Shown: one piece after another, positions 44,476 to 52,812 of the stretch
Layout: every line of letters starts with the position of its first letter
How positions within the stretch are numbered: the stretch's first letter is position 1
Source of the DNA: an uncultured Prevotellaceae bacterium
Lineage (GTDB): Bacteria > Bacteroidota > Bacteroidia > Bacteroidales > Bacteroidaceae
DNA length: 64,000 nt
Assembly: GCA_902763615.1 (NCBI GenBank)
Contig: CACWSX010000004.1
Location: forward strand, 1-64,000
Reading direction: 5' to 3'
Notes under the pieces: model-generated
Told to the model about the DNA's origin: nothing
The model's database searches: none
The model's input: only the letters and a program-made list of their open reading frames with translations
Translations under genes and position numbers: made by a program

Positions 44476-45579
44476 ATGAACCGATCACAGAAGATTATCC
44501 GGACCAGTATCATCGGCATTATAGCCAATGTGCTGTTGGCGACATTCAAGGCCGTAGTGGGCATATTGGCCAGCAGTGTGGCTATCGTGATGGACGCAGT
44601 GAACAATCTGAGCGATGCTCTCTCGAGTGTGATTACCATCATTGGCACGAAACTTTCTGAGCGCCCTGCCGATCGCGAACATCCCTTCGGATTCGGGCGC
44701 ATCGAGTATTTTAGCGCCATCATCATCGCCGTCATTGTCCTGTCGGCAGGCATCACCTCACTGATAGAGTCGGTGAAGAAGATATTCGACCCTACGGAGC
44801 CGTCATATACCACGGTGACACTGATGGTGATCGTGGTGGCTATCATCGTAAAACTGATGCTGGGCCAGTATGTGAAGCGACAAGGTCAGCAATTGAAGAG
44901 CGATGCCCTGATTGCTTCCGGTTCTGATGCGCTCTTCGACGCTGTCATCACCTTGGCGACATTGGTCTCGGCGGGCATCATGCTCCTCTGGCAGGTGTCG
45001 CTCGACGGCATTCTCGGCGCATTGATCTCTGTTGTGATCATCAAAGCCGGTATCGAGATGCTGGCCTCGCCCGTCAATGAGCTGTTGGGCGCCCGTATTT
45101 CTCAGGATCTACTACACGACATCCGTCAGGAGGTGTCTGCCTTTGAGGGGGTTCATGGCGTGTTCGACATCATCCTGCACAACTATGGTCCGAACGTACT
45201 GATTGGTTCGCTGCATGTGAATGTCAACGACACGATGAGCGCTCATGAGATTCATGGCCTGACGCGTAGTATCTCCGAGCAGATGTTCGCCCGCCATGGT
45301 ATCATTATGACTGTAGGAGTGTATGCCGTTGCTACAGGCGATAACCGGCGGGCAGCGCTGCAAAGTCAGGTGATGCAGGCACTGGCCAAGCACAAGGAGA
45401 TTGTGCAGGTGCATGGCTTCTACTATTTCGAGAAAGAGCATCGTATCTCAGTCGATGTGGTGCCCGACATCTCCGTTCACGATGAGGCTGCCCTGTCATC
45501 GCAATTGGCAAATGAAATCAAGGCACTTGTTCCTGAGGAAGAAGTGACCATCGTGATAGATCATAATTATAGCGAGTAG
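44476..45579 (+). CDS. Cation diffusion facilitator transporter
   Basis: 367 residues. Six membrane helices in the first 210 residues and a C-terminal cytoplasmic dimerisation domain (about 210-300). Metal-site motifs: DAVNNLSDALSS in helix 2 and HPFGFGRIEY at the loop after it; a second DALFD-type site in helix 5 (SGSDALFDAVI). Such proteins export Zn, Fe, Mn or Co by proton exchange; the metal cannot be assigned. The tail beyond residue 300 (about 65 residues) is an extra domain, longer than the basic family. Convergent with the GH3 gene (6 bp gap). Confidence 0.92.
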   Translation: MNRSQKIIRTSIIGIIANVLLATFKAVVGILASSVAIVMDAVNNLSDALSSVITIIGTKLSERPADREHPFGFGRIEYFSAIIIAVIVLSAGITSLIESVKKIFDPTEPSYTTVTLMVIVVAIIVKLMLGQYVKRQGQQLKSDALIASGSDALFDAVITLATLVSAGIMLLWQVSLDGILGALISVVIIKAGIEMLASPVNELLGARISQDLLHDIRQEVSAFEGVHGVFDIILHNYGPNVLIGSLHVNVNDTMSAHEIHGLTRSISEQMFARHGIIMTVGVYAVATGDNRRAALQSQVMQALAKHKEIVQVHGFYYFEKEHRISVDVVPDISVHDEAALSSQLANEIKALVPEEEVTIVIDHNYSE

Positions 45580-45585
45580 CGCTGT

Positions 45586-46746
45586 CTATCTTTGCTTTTT
45601 CAGCTTTAAGATGCGGCGCACGCTCTGGTCGAGGCGTGCTTCGGTGATGGTACCGTTTTCGACAGCGGCTACGATGGCGTCAAACGCCTTGACGAAGTTT
45701 TGTGGTGAGAGCACGATGTCGACACCAGCCTGGATACAGCCCACAGCAGCCTTCTCGTTGGTGTACTGCTGCATGATGGCTCCCATATCCATGGCATCGG
45801 TTACGATGATGTTCTGATAGCCCAGTTCGCCGCGCAACTTGTCTTGCAGGATGACGGACGACATAGTGGAAGGGATATCCTCGCCGATGACGTTAGGCGC
45901 ACCGATATGAGCGGTCATAATCAGTTGGCAGCCCCACTGGATGCCTGCACGGAATGTGATAATCTCACAATTGAGCATCTCATCCCAGGTCTTCAGTGTC
46001 TGCGCGTAGCCGTAATGCGTATCGGCTTTGGTGTCGCCATGACCAGGGAAATGCTTGATGCAGCCTGTGATGCCGGCATCCTTCAGTCCCTGCAGATAGT
46101 TGGTCACCATGGGCGCTGCCACAGCAGGATTGTCGCTGAAAGAACGGGCACCGATAACGATGTTGTCGGGGTTGGTGTTTACATCGGCCACAGGGGCAAA
46201 ATCGATGTCGAAGCCATAGTGAGTAAGATAGGTGCCGATGGTGTTTCCGCATTCGTAGGCATTCTTCGGATCGCCTGTAGCGCCGATGGCAGACATCGAC
46301 TCGTACTTCTTCACGTGGAAGTTCTCATTGTTGGCGATACGTGCCACACGGCCTCCCTCCTCGTCGATACACATCAGCGGCTGGCCATTCAGTGCTTTCA
46401 GTTGCGACATAAACTGCTTCAGTTGTGCCTCGTCCTTGATGTTCCAAGCATAGAGGATGATGCCACCTACAGGATACTTTTCGTTTACGCCCTTCATGCA
46501 GTTGTTCACAGCCTGCAGTTCAAAAGCAGGGAGGTCGGCATACGCCTTCCAATGGATGGTGGTGTCGAGTGCCTCGGGGCGAACAAAGAACAATTGACCA
46601 ACCTTTTCGCGTAAGGTCATCTTCTGCAACTGTTCTTCTACTTCGTCGGCAGGTGGCACTACGGGGATATCGTTGGTGCTACACGAGGTCAGTACTGTGA
46701 TTAAAGCCAGAAAGGCGGATTGAAACCAATAAAATTTTTTCAACAT
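45586..46746 (-). CDS. Glycoside hydrolase family 3 lipoprotein (NagZ-like)
   Basis: 386 residues with a lipoprotein signal ending LTSC (Cys22). TIM barrel with QPLMCIDEEGGRVAR and KHFPGHGDTKADTHYGYAQ, the His/Asp catalytic dyad loop of beta-N-acetylglucosaminidases of the NagZ group, then IVTDAMDMGAI, which carries the nucleophile Asp. NagZ normally acts in the cytoplasm on muropeptides; here a lipid-anchored export form is predicted, so it would act on peptidoglycan or glycan ends in the periplasm or outside. Last gene of the tat-ferredoxin-reductase operon, 17 bp after the reductase. Confidence 0.85.
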   Translation of the reverse strand: MLKKFYWFQSAFLALITVLTSCSTNDIPVVPPADEVEEQLQKMTLREKVGQLFFVRPEALDTTIHWKAYADLPAFELQAVNNCMKGVNEKYPVGGIILYAWNIKDEAQLKQFMSQLKALNGQPLMCIDEEGGRVARIANNENFHVKKYESMSAIGATGDPKNAYECGNTIGTYLTHYGFDIDFAPVADVNTNPDNIVIGARSFSDNPAVAAPMVTNYLQGLKDAGITGCIKHFPGHGDTKADTHYGYAQTLKTWDEMLNCEIITFRAGIQWGCQLIMTAHIGAPNVIGEDIPSTMSSVILQDKLRGELGYQNIIVTDAMDMGAIMQQYTNEKAAVGCIQAGVDIVLSPQNFVKAFDAIVAAVENGTITEARLDQSVRRILKLKKQR

Positions 46747-46763
46747 GGTAAGAATTTGAGTTA

Positions 46764-48155
46764 TTATTCGTTGTCTCGTTTGAGATTTTCAATCATTTCG
46801 TCGATCTTGCGCAGTTCGCGGGGGATACGGATATTTTGCGGACAATGGGGCTCGCACTGCCCACACTGGATGCAGTGGTCGGGCTGACGGTCGCGCGGCA
46901 CCACACGGTCGAGTGAAATCAGATACTGCCGACGATGCTTGCGATAGTCCTTGTCGCCAACGCCCATCGGCAGTGAACCCTCGTTCTTGCATTTATTATA
47001 ATGTACGAAGATGGCGGGAATGTCGATACCGTAAGGACAGGGCATGCAATATTTACAGTCGTTGCAGGGGATATTCTCCAAACTGACGATCTTCCTAGCA
47101 ACTTCATCGTCGAGGTAGCGCATCTCTTTCTCGGAGAGGGGCTCCAGCGGACAATACGAAAGCAAATTGTCTTTAAGGTGTTCCATATAGGTCATACCGC
47201 TCAACACGGTGAGTACGCCCTCGGGGGTGCCTGCATAGCGGAAAGCCCACGAGGCCACCGACTTCTCTGGGGCATGGCTCTTCAGCTCGGCCATCAGATA
47301 CTGAGGCAGATTGGTCAGACGACCTCCCAGCAGAGGTTCCATGATGACGGCGGGGATGCCTCGCTTCTGAAGTTCTGCATAGAGATAGCTGGCATCGACA
47401 TTGTTCTTGCTGATCTCGTTGGCATAGTCCCAGTCAAGGTAGTTGAGCTCGATCTGCACGAAGTCCCAATGGTATTTATCCTGCATGGCAAGTACCTCGT
47501 CGAACACACTCTTGTGGCCGTGGAACGAGAAACCGAGGTTGCGGATGCGTCCTGCCTCGCGTTCTTTCATCAAGAAGTCCATGATGCCGTTGTCGACATA
47601 GCGGCCGTTGAACTCGTCCATACCGCCACCAACGGCATGCAACAGATAATAGTCGATGTAGTCGACCTGCAGTTCCTTCATCGAGTTCTGGTACATCTCG
47701 ATAGCCTTCTCCCGCTTCCAGTAGTCGCGGTTGAAATTGGAGAGTTTCGTGGCCACGAAGAACTCCTCGCGCTTGTGATGTTTCAGGGCGATACCTGTGC
47801 AGCGCTCCGACTGACCCTGACAATAGACGGGAGAGGTGTCGAAATAGTTCAGGCCATGCTCAATGGCATAGTCTACCTGTTTGTTGATCATGTCCTGGTC
47901 AAACTCATTGTCATTGTCGGGCTTTGTCGGCAGACGCATCATGCCATACCCCAGGATCGACACTTTCTCCTTGGTTTTGGGGTTCTCGCGGTAGGTCATC
48001 TTGCCTACGGGAGGTTCCACTTGGTTCTTATATGCCTCAGCAGCCTGCTCGCCGGCCTTGTCGCTGCCCTTGCAGCCTGCCAGTGTGGCGGCTGTGGCTA
48101 CGCTTCCCGCACCAAAAATCTTCAGGAAGTTGCGCCTCGATATATTCTTATCCAT
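46764..48155 (-). CDS. Tat-exported lipoprotein aldo/keto reductase with C-terminal ferredoxin domain
   Basis: 463 residues from the ATG at 48155 (in-frame ATGs also at 48164 and 48167). The N terminus has a twin-arginine signal SRRNFLKIFG and then a lipobox LAGC (Cys28), so it is a folded, lipid-anchored export. Aldo/keto reductase barrel with tetrad Asp106 (YFDTS), Tyr111, Lys137 (ATKLS), His173 (LLHA). The C-terminal part has CNDCKYCMPC and CIQCGQCEPHCP, room for 4Fe-4S clusters. Aldo/keto reductases normally use NAD(P)H, which is absent in the periplasm, so electrons may come through the Fe-S centres. 7 bp after the polyferredoxin gene. Confidence 0.88.
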   Translation of the reverse strand: MDKNISRRNFLKIFGAGSVATAATLAGCKGSDKAGEQAAEAYKNQVEPPVGKMTYRENPKTKEKVSILGYGMMRLPTKPDNDNEFDQDMINKQVDYAIEHGLNYFDTSPVYCQGQSERCTGIALKHHKREEFFVATKLSNFNRDYWKREKAIEMYQNSMKELQVDYIDYYLLHAVGGGMDEFNGRYVDNGIMDFLMKEREAGRIRNLGFSFHGHKSVFDEVLAMQDKYHWDFVQIELNYLDWDYANEISKNNVDASYLYAELQKRGIPAVIMEPLLGGRLTNLPQYLMAELKSHAPEKSVASWAFRYAGTPEGVLTVLSGMTYMEHLKDNLLSYCPLEPLSEKEMRYLDDEVARKIVSLENIPCNDCKYCMPCPYGIDIPAIFVHYNKCKNEGSLPMGVGDKDYRKHRRQYLISLDRVVPRDRQPDHCIQCGQCEPHCPQNIRIPRELRKIDEMIENLKRDNE

Positions 48156-48174
48156 CTTGGTCATCATTTATAAA

Positions 48175-49650
48175 TTATATTTTCTTATGCACCTCGTGAC
48201 CCTCGACGTAAATGGCTGAGAAGGGTCGCGACGGACATACATACTCACAGGCGCCGCAACCGATGCAGGCAGCCTCGTTGATAGCTGGAATCATGGGTGA
48301 TGCCTCATCGTTTTCATCAAGGGGTACCATCTCGATGGCACCGGTGGGACAGTGGCGGGCGCAGTTGCCGCACTCCACCTCGTCGGTGATGGGGACACAG
48401 TTCTTCTTAATCCAGACAGCATGACCAATCTGGATGGATGATTTCTCGTCTTTGTCGACCTTGAGGATGGCACCTGCAGGGCAGACCTCAGAACAGCGGG
48501 TACACTCCGGACGGCAGTGGCCCTGCTCGTAGGACATGACAGGCAGCATGAGGTGCATCAGGTCGCTACTGGGACGGAGCACCTCGTTAGGACATTCTGA
48601 GACGCAGAGTTGACAGCCTGTGCAGCGCTGGGCAAAATGGTCGAATGACAATGAGCCAGGCGGGGTGAGGGGTGTCTGACGGGCAGGGGCAACCTTATCC
48701 TCGAGTTCTGCCAAACCGCCATCCATCAGCTTTTCCTTCTTCTGGGCCAAGGCAGCTGTAGATACCAGTGCCGAGGCTAAGAGGAATGATCGCTTGCTGG
48801 TATCGATAGGGCTGGTCTCACTGGATTTACCTGCTTTTCCAACTGGGCCAGCATACTTTAGTGCACCAAATTTGCAACTCCCGATGCAATTGCCACAGAC
48901 CACGCAACGGCTATAATCGACCGTATGGTTTTTATAATCGATGCAGGCTGCTTTGCAGTTTTTCGAACACATCGAGCAGTTCTTGCACTTATCAGCATCG
49001 AAACGGACTTTCAGAAAGGAGAAACGGGCGAAGAACGACAGGACAGTACCCACCGGACAGATGGTGTTGCAGTAAGTGCGTCCCCCTCGCCATGCCAGCA
49101 CAAAGAGCACCACAAGGGTGACGGCGGCAATGATGAATACCGGCAGCGACTTCATCCACACATCGACGGTGTAGAAGGCATAGCTGTCGGCGCGCTCTGC
49201 AAGTATAGCCAACATATTATTACCGAATTGCCAGACTGGTTGGAAAATCATGGTGGCGATACGGCCGTAGGCACTGTAAGGCGCCAGCAACTGGAAGAGG
49301 GAGCCGATGCCGGCCACTGCGGCGACGATGAAGGCCACCAGCACGGGATAGCGCAGCCAGCGCACTTCCTTGGAATAGCTGTACTTATTCTTCTTCCGAT
49401 GGAAACGGGCAAGGATATCTTGAAAGACACCTAGCGGACAGATGACAGAGCAATAGATACGCCCGAAGACGAGGGTCAGCAACAGAAGTGCGACCACAAC
49501 CACTACGTTGAGCGCCATCACGGCAGGCAGGAACTGGATCTTTGCCAGCCACGAAAGCCAGTGGTGCAATGTCCCTGTGAAGTCGAGGAACAGCAGGGTG
49601 ATAAGTACGAAGAACACCGCTGCAAGGATCGTTCTGATTTTACGAAGCAT
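48175..49650 (-). CDS. NapH/NapG-like membrane polyferredoxin with internal Tat-like signal
   Basis: 491 residues. The N-terminal half is NapH-like: about four membrane helices, two CxxxCP motifs (YCSVICPLG at 66-74, YCNTICPVG at 193-201) and two ferredoxin clusters (about 222-259). Then SKRSFLLASALVSTAALA (about 285-302) looks like an internal Tat signal or anchor. The C-terminal half has four 4Fe-4S motifs (CTGCQLCVSECP; CRPECTRCSEVCP; CGNCARHCP; CIGCGACEYVCP), the layout of the periplasmic ferredoxin NapG. In nitrate respiration NapGH takes electrons from quinol to the periplasm. No nap genes are near. Partner by context: the adjacent reductase. Confidence 0.88.
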   Translation of the reverse strand: MLRKIRTILAAVFFVLITLLFLDFTGTLHHWLSWLAKIQFLPAVMALNVVVVVALLLLTLVFGRIYCSVICPLGVFQDILARFHRKKNKYSYSKEVRWLRYPVLVAFIVAAVAGIGSLFQLLAPYSAYGRIATMIFQPVWQFGNNMLAILAERADSYAFYTVDVWMKSLPVFIIAAVTLVVLFVLAWRGGRTYCNTICPVGTVLSFFARFSFLKVRFDADKCKNCSMCSKNCKAACIDYKNHTVDYSRCVVCGNCIGSCKFGALKYAGPVGKAGKSSETSPIDTSKRSFLLASALVSTAALAQKKEKLMDGGLAELEDKVAPARQTPLTPPGSLSFDHFAQRCTGCQLCVSECPNEVLRPSSDLMHLMLPVMSYEQGHCRPECTRCSEVCPAGAILKVDKDEKSSIQIGHAVWIKKNCVPITDEVECGNCARHCPTGAIEMVPLDENDEASPMIPAINEAACIGCGACEYVCPSRPFSAIYVEGHEVHKKI

Positions 49651-49666
49651 AATCTATAAGTTTTGT

Positions 49667-50413
49667 TTAGTCTGATGATTTCACAATGAGTATACTCAGT
49701 TCGTAGAGCAGCCATATCGGCAGCGCCACAATGAAGAGTGTAAAGGCATCGGTCGTGGGGGTGATGATGGCTGCAACCACCAGAATGGCGACAACGGCAT
49801 GCCGACGCATGGCACGCATCATCTGGGCATTGATCAAGCCCATCCGGCCTAATATCCAGCTGACTACTGGCAGTTCGAAGATGATGCCCATTACAAGGTT
49901 CATCATCAGCATGGTATCCATATACGACTGCAGTGTCAGCATATTCGCCACATCGGGGCTCACCTGATAGGTTCCAAGAAACTTTACCGTCAACGGGAAG
50001 ATGAGGAAGTAATTCAGTAGTGTGCCTAGCATGAACATCAGGTAACCACTGGTGCAGAGCAGGGTGGCGTATTTCCGTTCATTGTCATAGAGCGCTGGCG
50101 AAATGAATCCGAAGAGAAGATAGACGATATAGGGTAGGGCTACAAGTACGCCCGCGTACATCGCTGTTTTCAAATGAATCATGAACTGTTCCGTCAGTCC
50201 GGTGTTCATCAGATGGATGCTGAAGGGTTCTACCCCCATGAGTCTGTAGGTGATGAAATCGCTGGAACGGGGTGCCAGTACGATGTCGAACAACTGCTCC
50301 TTCAGACAGAAGGCCACAGCGGCAGCCACCACCGTCACGACCATCGTCCTGATGATCACCGAACGAAGTTCGTCGAGGTGATCCCAGAAGGTCATGGTCG
50401 GCGTCTCACTCAT
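49667..50413 (-). CDS. tatC: Twin-arginine translocase subunit TatC
   Basis: 248 residues, six membrane helices, the core receptor for Tat signals. [18 protein letters not shown] holds the conserved HLxELR motif (E in the cytoplasmic N terminus), FELPVV and the loop glutamate regions are in place. It overlaps tatA by 8 bp. Followed 16 bp later by the polyferredoxin gene and then by a gene with a clear Tat signal, so transporter and clients share one operon. Confidence 0.96.
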   Translation of the reverse strand: MSETPTMTFWDHLDELRSVIIRTMVVTVVAAAVAFCLKEQLFDIVLAPRSSDFITYRLMGVEPFSIHLMNTGLTEQFMIHLKTAMYAGVLVALPYIVYLLFGFISPALYDNERKYATLLCTSGYLMFMLGTLLNYFLIFPLTVKFLGTYQVSPDVANMLTLQSYMDTMLMMNLVMGIIFELPVVSWILGRMGLINAQMMRAMRRHAVVAILVVAAIITPTTDAFTLFIVALPIWLLYELSILIVKSSD

Positions 50414-50606
50414 CCTTCTTCTCGTCCTTTTCGTCTTTTGTGATATCCGTCACTTCATTCATCCCCTCCTTGAAACTCTTCACGCCCTTGCCGAGGCCCT
50501 TCATCAATTCAGGAATTTTCTTGCCGCCGAAAAGCAGCAGCACAATCAGTGCAATGACCAATATCTCTTGCATTCCAAGTCCAAATAACAATAATGACTC
50601 ACACAT
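50406..50606 (-). CDS. tatA: Twin-arginine translocase subunit TatA
   Basis: 66 residues. One membrane helix ([13 protein letters not shown]), the [20 protein letters not shown] amphipathic helix with the conserved FG and P, and a charged tail rich in K, D and E. It forms the pore of the Tat system. No separate TatB is present: this is a TatA-TatC pair. The start at 50606 gives a usual N terminus; a second ATG at 50573 is possible. A -7 box lies at 50634-50641. Confidence 0.93.
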   Translation of the reverse strand: MCESLLLFGLGMQEILVIALIVLLLFGGKKIPELMKGLGKGVKSFKEGMNEVTDITKDEKDEKKDE

Positions 50607-50633
50607 AATACCTTAGTTACTAGTTTCTTTGTG

Positions 50634-50641
50634 CAAAAATA
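50634..50641 (-). promoter_or_regulatory. -7 box of the tat operon promoter
   Basis: The minus strand reads TATTTTTG, 27 bp before the tatA ATG. No clear -33 TTTG. Confidence 0.5.
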
Positions 50642-50691
50642 CGAAAAAACTTCGTATCTTCATCATTCTCTATGATTTATTAACATATTAA

Positions 50692-51405
50692 TCAATAGTC
50701 TACGTAGGGTTCCAGTCGTTTGATGGCTTCTGGCGGAAAGACTTTGGAGAGCCGTAGATCACTCAAAGCGTGGAGGGGGCCATGTAGGCGACGGTATTCG
50801 GTAATGGCCTTTGCCTGATAGAAATTGAGGTAAGGATGTTTTCGGAGCTCATTGAGCGAGAGGGTGTTGACATTGAGTTTACGGGGCGCAGCGTCTTCGA
50901 TGGTGAGATATTCCTTGGCATCGAGCGGAAAACCTTCGATTTCATCGAGCTGATCCACGCTGACATAACCGCCCAGACGCTGGCCATACGCAATGATCTT
51001 GCGGGCATAATAGGAGCCGATGCCAGGTACTGTTTTCAATGCTGTCGTGTCGGCAGTGTTCAGTACAACATGCTCGCCGGCCTTGATCTTTTTCTGATAA
51101 GGGGCTCTTACAGAATCGTATGCAGCCTCGCTCAGTGCTTTGCCACGGCGATAGGATGTATCGCGGTAGACCACTTTCGTGCGGACATAAACCGTCTTGG
51201 TCTGCTCACGATAAGGCTGACGACGGGTGGAATCGCGATAGTCTCGTTTGGCAATGACTGTGTCTGCGGGCGTCAGCTCGTTCGACTCGTTGCTGCCCCC
51301 TGTCATGAAGATTACTACCAATGCAATCACAATGACACTGAGTAGTGTAAGGATGACCTTGCGGTCTGACTTCCTCAAATAGAAAAATTCCCGAATGTAG
51401 TTCAT
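50692..51405 (-). CDS. Membrane-anchored helix-hairpin-helix protein (ComEA-like)
   Basis: 237 residues. One N-terminal membrane helix (about 17-36), then a linker and two helix-hairpin-helix motifs: LKTVPGIGSYYARKIIAYGQ in the middle and LSLNELRKHPYLNFYQAKAI after it. The layout matches ComEA-type DNA-binding proteins used in DNA uptake, but such proteins in Bacteroidota often have unproven roles. It is 36 bp downstream of the sodium symporter gene on the same strand, so it may be read from that promoter. Confidence 0.8.
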   Translation of the reverse strand: MNYIREFFYLRKSDRKVILTLLSVIVIALVVIFMTGGSNESNELTPADTVIAKRDYRDSTRRQPYREQTKTVYVRTKVVYRDTSYRRGKALSEAAYDSVRAPYQKKIKAGEHVVLNTADTTALKTVPGIGSYYARKIIAYGQRLGGYVSVDQLDEIEGFPLDAKEYLTIEDAAPRKLNVNTLSLNELRKHPYLNFYQAKAITEYRRLHGPLHALSDLRLSKVFPPEAIKRLEPYVDY

Positions 51406-51441
51406 AGATTAAGATGTAAAGTTATTCAGCACGGTGTGTCG

Positions 51442-52797
51442 TCAGATGATTCCAAACTGATGCATAAGAATCAGCAGGATGCAGACAGGCACAATATATC
51501 GGACACAAATCAGATAAAAGTTGAAATACGATTTGCTATTGGAGGTTTCCCAGTTGGTAAACTCTTCGCGGACAATCTTCTTCGAGGCGCACCATCCCAC
51601 GAGGATGCTCGTCAGCAAGGCACCGGAAGGCAGCATCACCTGAGCCGTAACAAAGTCGCAGAAGTCCATCAGCGACTTGCCCCATAACTGGATGTCGGGT
51701 TTCCCAATGGACAGAGAGCAGAAGATAGCGATAATGCTGCACACAATGGTCAGTATCCAGGCAGCATTTGAGCGTTTGATGTGCATCTCCTCGTGGAAGA
51801 AAGCTGTACCGATCTCATGCATGGAGATGGTAGACGTGAGAGCAGCGAACACTAGCAGGGCATAAAACAGGATGGAGATGATATAGCCCAGCATTGGCAT
51901 GAAGCTGAAGGCTTGTTGGAACACATTGGGCAGGGTGATGAAGATGAGCGATGGCCCGCTGTCAGGCTGTACGCCTACAGAGAATGCCGCAGGGAAGATC
52001 ATCAGGCCTGCCATCAAGGCTATCAGGAAATCGATGAGCGCTATCTGTGTCGCTGAATATAACAGTTTGGTCTGGCGTGAGAAATAACTGGCATAGGTGC
52101 AGAGACAAGCTGTACCAAGACTCAAAGAGAAGAATGCCTGCCCTAAGGCTTCGAGACAAACCTTGCCACTGACCTTTGAGAAATCGGGCTTCAGCAGGAA
52201 TTCAATGCCCTTGAAAGCGCCAGGCAGTGAGCAGGAGGCGATGACGATGATCAGTAAGAGGATGAACAGGAGGGGCATCAGTAGCTTAGAGGCCCGTTCG
52301 ATGCCATTGCGTACTCCTCGGATGATAATGAAATGGGTGATCAGAATAAAGGCCACGCCCAAGACAGCGGGCTTGATGGGATCACTGGAGAATGATTGGA
52401 AATAATTATGCACAAAACTGGCATCGCCCCTTAAACTCCCTATCGTTGAGGCACCCAGATAGTGCAGGCACCAACCTGCCACCACAGCGTAGAAGCCTAG
52501 GATGATGGTTGAGGTGATAATACCCAAGATACCCACGAATCCCCAGACTTTTCCATGTGAGAAACTGGCATAGGCACGAGCGGCATTTGTCTGTGAGTGA
52601 CGGCCAACGATGAACTCGCTCACCATGCCGGGAATACCGAGTATGATAATACAGGCCAGATAGATAATGATGAAGGCAGCTCCACCGTTCTGACCTGTCA
52701 TGTAGGGAAAACGCCACACATTGCCCAGACCTACGGCAGAGCCTGCTGTTGCCAGCACAATGCCTAACCTGCTGCCGAAGTTTCCACGCTCTGCCAT
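51442..52797 (-). CDS. Sodium-dependent transporter of the neurotransmitter:sodium symporter family (copy 1)
   Basis: 451 residues, about 11-12 membrane helices. The first helix carries ATAGSAVGLGNVWRFPYMTGQNGGAAFI in the family pattern with an unwound GNVWRFPY region for substrate and sodium. Bacterial members import amino acids with sodium; specificity cannot be read by eye. It lies 15 bp after a close paralogue (copy 2) with the same start and end pattern, so the two look like a tandem duplication. Confidence 0.9.
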   Translation of the reverse strand: MAERGNFGSRLGIVLATAGSAVGLGNVWRFPYMTGQNGGAAFIIIYLACIIILGIPGMVSEFIVGRHSQTNAARAYASFSHGKVWGFVGILGIITSTIILGFYAVVAGWCLHYLGASTIGSLRGDASFVHNYFQSFSSDPIKPAVLGVAFILITHFIIIRGVRNGIERASKLLMPLLFILLLIIVIASCSLPGAFKGIEFLLKPDFSKVSGKVCLEALGQAFFSLSLGTACLCTYASYFSRQTKLLYSATQIALIDFLIALMAGLMIFPAAFSVGVQPDSGPSLIFITLPNVFQQAFSFMPMLGYIISILFYALLVFAALTSTISMHEIGTAFFHEEMHIKRSNAAWILTIVCSIIAIFCSLSIGKPDIQLWGKSLMDFCDFVTAQVMLPSGALLTSILVGWCASKKIVREEFTNWETSNSKSYFNFYLICVRYIVPVCILLILMHQFGII

Positions 52798-52812
52798 GAT
52801 TTCACCCTTTTT

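Noticed and set aside
47001-48173. 390-residue open frame antisense to the reductase gene
   Set aside because: It mirrors the real gene, lacks domains or a promoter, and the opposite strand has strong protein features.
48175-49650. Nitrate reductase (nap) operon
   Set aside because: Only the NapH/NapG-like carrier is present; no NapA, NapB, NapD or NapC is seen.
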